Assembly (NCBI GenBank): GCA_035691665.1
Contig: DASSIS010000017.1
Span: 1-10,674 of the forward strand
Direction: 5' to 3'
DNA from: DASUBN01 sp035691665
Lineage (GTDB): Bacteria > Pseudomonadota > Gammaproteobacteria > Natronospirales > REEB76
Length of the DNA stretch: 10,674 nucleotides
Position 1 is the stretch's first letter, and every line of letters starts with the position of its first letter. Below, in pieces: positions 6,828 through 10,674 of this stretch. The notes beneath the pieces are model-generated. The model was given only the letters and a program-made list of their open reading frames with translations. It did no database searches and was not told the origin of the DNA. Made by a program: the position numbers and the translations under genes.

Positions 6828-8144
6828 TCAAGGCGCTGCGGTATGACGCTCCCTGAACGAAGCGATCGCCGCCAGCAGAGCGGTCACCCCTTCGCGCTCG
6901 GCTTCGGTGACGACGGGATTCCAGGCATCGAAGATCAGCACCGCCCGGGTTGAGTCGCTGCGGTTCCAGGCCTCGTGCTCGAAGCTGTCGTCGAACACCA
7001 GACATTCGCCCTCCCGCCATCCCCGGATTTCATCGCCGACCCGCAGCGCGCAGCCGTCCGGCACCACGAGGGGCAGGTGGGCCACGAGCTTGTAGTTGCC
7101 GACGCCGTGGTGGGGCGGGATATGGGTGCCGGGCTGGAGCACGGAGAAGAACGCCTCCGGTGCATGCCCGGGGATCTCGGGCAGCGGCAAGGTCGACAGG
7201 ATGTGGGCAGTCGCCGGGCAACGGCTGCAGTTGTCGGTATTCGCGACCCCGCCCCTGAGCAGGTGGAAGGAACTCCATTGCTTCGACCGGTTCAGGCCCT
7301 GCCAGACGGGAGTCACGGCATCCTCGGTCAGTTGCACGTAGGGGGCGAGCGCGTCGGCGGAGTCCTCCAGCAGCGCCTGCAGTTCCGCCTTGATCTCGCC
7401 TGCCGTCTCCTCGAGGCCACGGAGCCAGGGCAGCTCGCCGCGTTCGAAGAACGGCCGTGGTGGCACGCCGGGCAGATACAGGAAGGAAGGCTTCTGCAGG
7501 TGATGCAGGTGAGCCGGCGCCTGCAAGCCGAGATAGATGCGCGCGGATGCATCGACCCGGGCGAGGGCGCCGCGGCCGTGGCGCGCATACACAGGCTCAA
7601 GGGCCTGCTCGATCAGCTCCTGCTGGGCGGACTTGATCTGCTCGGCAGCGTGCAAGCACAAAGCCCGCAGATGCGGAGGAGCGATCGACGGGTTGGCCAG
7701 CAGCTCGGGTGCCGGGAACTGAAGCCAGGCACGCCAGTAGGCAGCGACCGCTTCGTCTTTCCGGCCCATCTCTTCCAGGAGCGATCCTGTGTGCAGATGG
7801 GTGGTGCGTAGATCGGGGTCCAATTCGGCGGCGCGTCCGAGTCCCGCGAGTGCGCGCTCGTTATCACCAGCGGCCTTATGGGCCACGGCCAGGTTCTGAT
7901 GCGAGACCGCGCGGTCCGGTGCGGCACGCAAGGCCTGTTCCAGGTGTGCGATGGCCTCGGCGTGGTCGCCGCGCCGTATGGCCTGGGTGGCGAGGAAGTT
8001 CAAGGCCGGGAGGTGATGAGGGGCGGCCGCCAGGATCTCCCGGTACACCGCTTCTGCCTGCGCGCTCTCGCCGCGCTCGGCGAGCAGGCGTGCGCTCTCC
8101 GCCAAGGTCGCCACTTGCCAGGCGCCGGTCGGCACCTGTCCCAT
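6828..8144 (-). CDS. TPR protein with aspartyl/asparaginyl beta-hydroxylase domain
   Basis: 438 residues. The N-terminus carries about three TPR repeats (12-140), then a helical linker, then an AspH-type domain (Pfam PF05118) at about 320-415. AspH enzymes use two histidines and no carboxylate for iron: here H345 in GTHIPPHHG and H390 in FDDSFEHEAWN. R400 in STRAVLIFDAWNP should bind 2-oxoglutarate, and H356 in KLVAHLPL fits the conserved block. One difference: the LR-x-HL arginine common in this block is V354. The likely reaction is beta-hydroxylation of Asp or Asn in a protein or peptide held by the TPRs. The frame stays open upstream to 8834, but that part is antisense to the next gene. 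I chose the ATG at 8144 because AAGGGA (8156-8151) lies six bases before it; the ATG at 8159 (five residues longer) is the alternative. It is first in the leftward operon and divergent from the Sel1-P4H gene. Confidence 0.88.
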   Translation of the reverse strand: MGQVPTGAWQVATLAESARLLAERGESAQAEAVYREILAAAPHHLPALNFLATQAIRRGDHAEAIAHLEQALRAAPDRAVSHQNLAVAHKAAGDNERALAGLGRAAELDPDLRTTHLHTGSLLEEMGRKDEAVAAYWRAWLQFPAPELLANPSIAPPHLRALCLHAAEQIKSAQQELIEQALEPVYARHGRGALARVDASARIYLGLQAPAHLHHLQKPSFLYLPGVPPRPFFERGELPWLRGLEETAGEIKAELQALLEDSADALAPYVQLTEDAVTPVWQGLNRSKQWSSFHLLRGGVANTDNCSRCPATAHILSTLPLPEIPGHAPEAFFSVLQPGTHIPPHHGVGNYKLVAHLPLVVPDGCALRVGDEIRGWREGECLVFDDSFEHEAWNRSDSTRAVLIFDAWNPVVTEAEREGVTALLAAIASFRERHTAAP

Positions 8145-8303
8145 CCCGGGTCCCTTCATGGGTGGGCGGCGGGTCGCGAGGAGGGGATAGGGCGCATGGC
8201 GAGGATCAAATGCCCGGTAGGGGGTCCGCCGATGGAATCGCTTTACCATTAATATACACGGCATATCGGGTATATCGTCGCAGGGCTGTTTGAGGTAGGG
8301 AAG
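8145..8303. promoter_or_regulatory. Divergent promoter region with an AT-rich palindrome
   Basis: About 160 bases between the start of the leftward oxygenase operon and the rightward Sel1-P4H gene. The segment 8241-8276 is strikingly AT-rich in GC-rich surroundings and contains a perfect inverted repeat, ATATAC (8252-8257) and GTATAT (8270-8275), with 12 bases between. TATATT on the minus strand and TATATC on the plus strand are possible -10 elements, but no good -35 accompanies either. A shared operator controlling both transcripts is plausible. Confidence 0.4.
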
Positions 8304-9575
8304 ATGGCGCAACAGGGCACTGAGTCTTTCCAGCAGGGCGTCGAACTGTTCAGCCGCCGACAGTATGCGGAGGCGGCCGCCTGCCTGGGGCAGGCGGCGC
8401 AGGCAGGGAATGCGGAGGCGCAGAACCTGCTGGGCGTGATGCTCTTGAACGGCATGGGTATCACGCAGAACTCTGGTGGCGCCCTGCAGCTCTTCACCCG
8501 AGCCGCGACGAGCGGGTTGAAGGAAGCGCACTACAATCTTGCCAACGTCCTGTATAACGGCCTCGGCGTGACGCGGGATCCAGTCCAGGCGCAACAACAT
8601 CTCCTGGCCTCCGCCCGCGCTGGGCATCGTCCCGCACTGCGCTGCCTGGGTCATCTTTATCATCTCGCCGGATCCGATGATCGCTGGCAGGAGCTTTCCA
8701 CACTGTGCTTTCACCTCGCGGCGGAAGGGGGCGACCCCCTGGCGAAATACGCACTCGGGATGCGCCTGGCGCAGGGCCATGGAGCCCCTGTCGACACCGC
8801 GGCAGCGATACGGTGGTTCACCGCGGCGGCACAAGACCGGGTGTATCTGGCTTCAGTGCGGCTGGCGGAAATGCGTGCGAAACCAGCCTCTACCGGCGAT
8901 GCACCGGAGCGGCAGGGCGGCGTCGAGAAGCTGATTCCATTCACGCCGGCGCAACTACCCGAACCCAGGTCGTCCCGTGGCGTCTCGTTCCTTTCGGAGT
9001 ACGACGGTGCCCTCGATCCCTACCTATGCGATCACCTGATCAATGTCGGCCTGCCGTCGCTGGGGCGATCTGACGTGGTCGACCCGAAAACAGGGCGAGG
9101 TATGCGCTCCGAAGTGCGTACCAGCTACTCCATGAGCTTCGTGGCGAGCATGTACGACCCCGTCGTAGCCGAGATCCTACGGCGGATCGCGGTGATAGCC
9201 GGGTCGCCCGAGGAAAACGCGGAACCGTTGGGCGTGCTGCGATATGGCGTTGGGCAGGAATACCGGCCACATTTCGATTTCTATGACGATGTCCACCATA
9301 CCGGCCAGCGACTGAGCACGGTGTTCGTGTACCTGAACGACGTGGCTGAGGGCGGTGGTACCGAGTTCCCCCGGCTCGGGGTCAGGGTCGAGCCTGCACG
9401 GGGTAAGGCCGTGAAGTTCTTCAATTGCGATGCAGCGGGGAAGCCCAACCCGGCGACCTTGCACGCAGGGCTCCCAGTGATCCGCGGTGAGAAGTGGTTG
9501 GCCACCTTCTGGTTCTGGGATCGCCCCTTCCCATGGTTCGTCTGGGCTCCGGACCCTGAATCCACGTCGGGCTAA
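8304..9575 (+). CDS. Sel1-repeat protein with prolyl 4-hydroxylase domain
   Basis: 423 residues. About four Sel1-like repeats (a TPR-related solenoid) fill residues 8-178; the clearest are AEAQNLLGVMLLNGMGITQ and AHYNLANVLYNGLGVTRDP, with a degenerate third and then LAKYALGMRLAQGHGAPVD. The C-terminal domain (225-408) is a prolyl 4-hydroxylase-type 2OG-Fe(II) oxygenase: RTSYSMSF (272-279), YRPHFDFYDD with iron ligands H323 and D325, GGGTEFP (350-356), distal H387 in LHAGLPV, and K397 in RGEKWLATFWF as the 2OG-binding lysine. All catalytic residues are present. Joining a peptide-binding solenoid to a P4H domain recalls the TPR-like substrate-binding domain of collagen P4H alpha subunits. No signal peptide is seen. 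The start is supported by GAGG (8292-8295), eight bases before the ATG. It is divergent from the oxygenase operon and may share its control. No terminator is evident. Confidence 0.92.
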   Translation: MAQQGTESFQQGVELFSRRQYAEAAACLGQAAQAGNAEAQNLLGVMLLNGMGITQNSGGALQLFTRAATSGLKEAHYNLANVLYNGLGVTRDPVQAQQHLLASARAGHRPALRCLGHLYHLAGSDDRWQELSTLCFHLAAEGGDPLAKYALGMRLAQGHGAPVDTAAAIRWFTAAAQDRVYLASVRLAEMRAKPASTGDAPERQGGVEKLIPFTPAQLPEPRSSRGVSFLSEYDGALDPYLCDHLINVGLPSLGRSDVVDPKTGRGMRSEVRTSYSMSFVASMYDPVVAEILRRIAVIAGSPEENAEPLGVLRYGVGQEYRPHFDFYDDVHHTGQRLSTVFVYLNDVAEGGGTEFPRLGVRVEPARGKAVKFFNCDAAGKPNPATLHAGLPVIRGEKWLATFWFWDRPFPWFVWAPDPESTSG

Positions 9576-9733
9576 AACAGGCACGTTCCTCTTTTAGGGC
9601 CGTTGGGCTACACTATCTCGACGCGGCCTGAGCCGGCGCTCACCTTAAGAAGAACGCCGTAAGTCTCTTGAAATCGTTGCCATTTTCATTGTCATCGCGG
9701 GCGCGGTTTCCGCGGGCTGCCTGTTGCAACTGA
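9576..9733 (+). promoter_or_regulatory. Intergenic region upstream of sucA
   Basis: 158 bases with no gene called. TACACT at 9609-9614 is a possible -10 element, without a convincing -35. A small hairpin with a CTGA loop (9622-9638) lies just downstream. No T-rich terminator is seen for the preceding gene, so some read-through into sucA is possible. Confidence 0.3.
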
Positions 9734-10674
9734 ATGGCGAAAATGAGCGAATCACTGCAAGCACGTCTCGAGACCACCCCCTTCTTCGGCGGTAACGCGC
9801 CCTACGTCGAAACCCTCTACGAGCAGTACCTGCAGGATCCGGCGTCGGTGTCCCAGGCCTGGCGCGAGTATTTCCAGGCGCTGCAGACCGGTGCGCGCGA
9901 AGTACCGCGCGGCCCGGTGGAGGAGGAGCTCCTGGCCCGGGCCCATGCGCGTCGTGTGTCGGTGGCAGCCGGCGGGGACCTGAGCCATGAAGCGGCCGAC
10001 AAACAGGCTTCCGTCATCCGCCTCATCGGCGGCTACCGTGGCCGCGGGCACCTGCGTGCCAGACTCGACCCGCTCGGCCTCGCGCCGTTGCCGGAGGTCG
10101 CCGACCTCACCCTCGAGTTCCACGGCCTGAACCCATCGGACATGGACACGGTGTTCAGCACCGTGTCGCTCGGCGGCCCCGACCGTCGCCCGCTGCGCGA
10201 TATCCTCGAGATGCTGCAGCGCGTCTACTGCGGCACCATCGGTTTCGAGTTCTCCCACGTCAGCGACAGTGTCGAGCGCCAGTGGCTGAAGCAGCGCATC
10301 GAAGAGCAGCGCACGCCGCTCACGGGCGAGGAGCGCACCGAGCTCTTGAAGGAGCTCACCGCGGCCGAGGGCCTGGAGAAGTACCTGCACACCAAGTACG
10401 TGGGGCAGAAACGCTTCTCCCTGGAGGGTGGTGATTCGCTGATCCCGATGCTGCACGACATCGTGCAGCGCGGCGGCGCCGCCGGCATCCAGGAGATCGT
10501 GGTGGGCATGGCCCACCGCGGCCGTCTCAACGTGCTCATCAACCTGCTCGGCAAGTCCCCCAAGGAACTGTTCCTGGAGTTCGAGGGCGTGCACGAGCAC
10601 ACCGACGGCTCCGGCGACGTGAAGTACCACATGGGCTTCTCGTCCGACATCAAGACGCCGGGCGGCAACGTGCA
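9734..10674 (+). CDS. sucA: 2-oxoglutarate dehydrogenase E1 component, 5' part
   Basis: The first 313 codons of the thiamine-diphosphate-dependent E1 subunit of the 2-oxoglutarate dehydrogenase complex, which decarboxylates 2-oxoglutarate in the TCA cycle and passes the succinyl group to E2 (SucB). The gene runs off the right edge. The N-terminal motif that binds the rest of the complex is present (NAPYVETLYEQYLQDP, then AWREYF). It is followed by RLIGGYRGRGHLRARLDPL, FEFSHVSD, KRFSLEGGDSLIPML and the signature MAHRGRLNVLINLLGK, in the right order and spacing for the family. An in-frame TGA directly precedes the ATG at 9734, so the start is 9734 or the ATG at 9743; neither has a clear ribosome binding site. 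sucB and lpd would be expected downstream, outside the window. Confidence 0.97.
   Translation, partial: MAKMSESLQARLETTPFFGGNAPYVETLYEQYLQDPASVSQAWREYFQALQTGAREVPRGPVEEELLARAHARRVSVAAGGDLSHEAADKQASVIRLIGGYRGRGHLRARLDPLGLAPLPEVADLTLEFHGLNPSDMDTVFSTVSLGGPDRRPLRDILEMLQRVYCGTIGFEFSHVSDSVERQWLKQRIEEQRTPLTGEERTELLKELTAAEGLEKYLHTKYVGQKRFSLEGGDSLIPMLHDIVQRGGAAGIQEIVVGMAHRGRLNVLINLLGKSPKELFLEFEGVHEHTDGSGDVKYHMGFSSDIKTPGGNV

Noticed and set aside
8145..8834. Upstream extension of the TPR-AspH frame to 668 codons
   Set aside because: The extension is antisense to the well-supported Sel1-P4H gene, lacks TPR-like sequence and crosses the divergent promoter region; the start at 8144 has a ribosome binding site.
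9646..9790. Frame upstream of sucA encoding a hydrophobic, lipoprotein-like stretch (IVAIFIVIAGAVSAGC)
   Set aside because: No standard start codon follows the upstream in-frame stop, and the frame ends inside sucA; at most a decayed remnant, most likely chance.
9752..10630. Leftward 292-codon frame antisense to sucA
   Set aside because: A shadow of sucA, whose forward translation matches the E1 family throughout.
1..10674. CRISPR arrays, tRNA or rRNA genes, and insertion sequences
   Set aside because: I saw no regularly spaced repeats, no tRNA-like cloverleaf, no rRNA motif and no transposase or integrase in any frame.

Overview
The window is GC-rich, densely coding DNA, most likely from a gammaproteobacterium. 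The evidence is a large TonB-dependent receptor without an STN domain, of the kind abundant in Xanthomonadales, Nevskiales and Alteromonadales, and a typical proteobacterial sucA at the right edge. The order is a guess; no rRNA or other taxonomic marker is present.

Layout: (1) 1-147, minus strand, the N-terminus of a TPR protein cut by the window edge. (2) 148-514, a less GC-rich divergent intergenic region with a possible extended -10 promoter and two hairpins in the presumed leader of the next gene. (3) 515-3721, plus strand, a 1068-residue TonB-dependent outer-membrane receptor ending in a strong intrinsic terminator (3760-3789). (4) 3790-3989, a convergent intergenic region with a 19-bp repeated element and a palindromic structure. 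(5) 8144 down to 3990, minus strand, four co-directional genes: a TPR plus aspartyl/asparaginyl beta-hydroxylase (AspH) fusion, a prolyl-hydroxylase-like 2OG-Fe(II) oxygenase, a second TPR-AspH-like protein whose active site has decayed, and a TIGR02466-type 2OG-Fe(II) oxygenase. (6) 8304-9575, plus strand and divergent from that operon, a Sel1-repeat plus prolyl 4-hydroxylase fusion. (7) 9734 to the right edge, the 5' part of sucA, the E1 subunit of 2-oxoglutarate dehydrogenase.

The notable content is the block 3990-9575: five consecutive proteins with 2-oxoglutarate/Fe(II) dioxygenase folds from four sequence families. Three of them carry TPR or Sel1 solenoids that could bind a protein or peptide, and a TonB-dependent receptor lies next to the block. 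Four keep a recognisable Fe(II) and 2OG site and one appears to be a pseudoenzyme paralogue. My inference is a protein or peptide hydroxylation system, perhaps acting on the receptor, its ligand or an unidentified substrate. No substrate is evident, although two speculative short reading frames lie between the receptor and the operon. sucA is probably an unrelated housekeeping neighbour.
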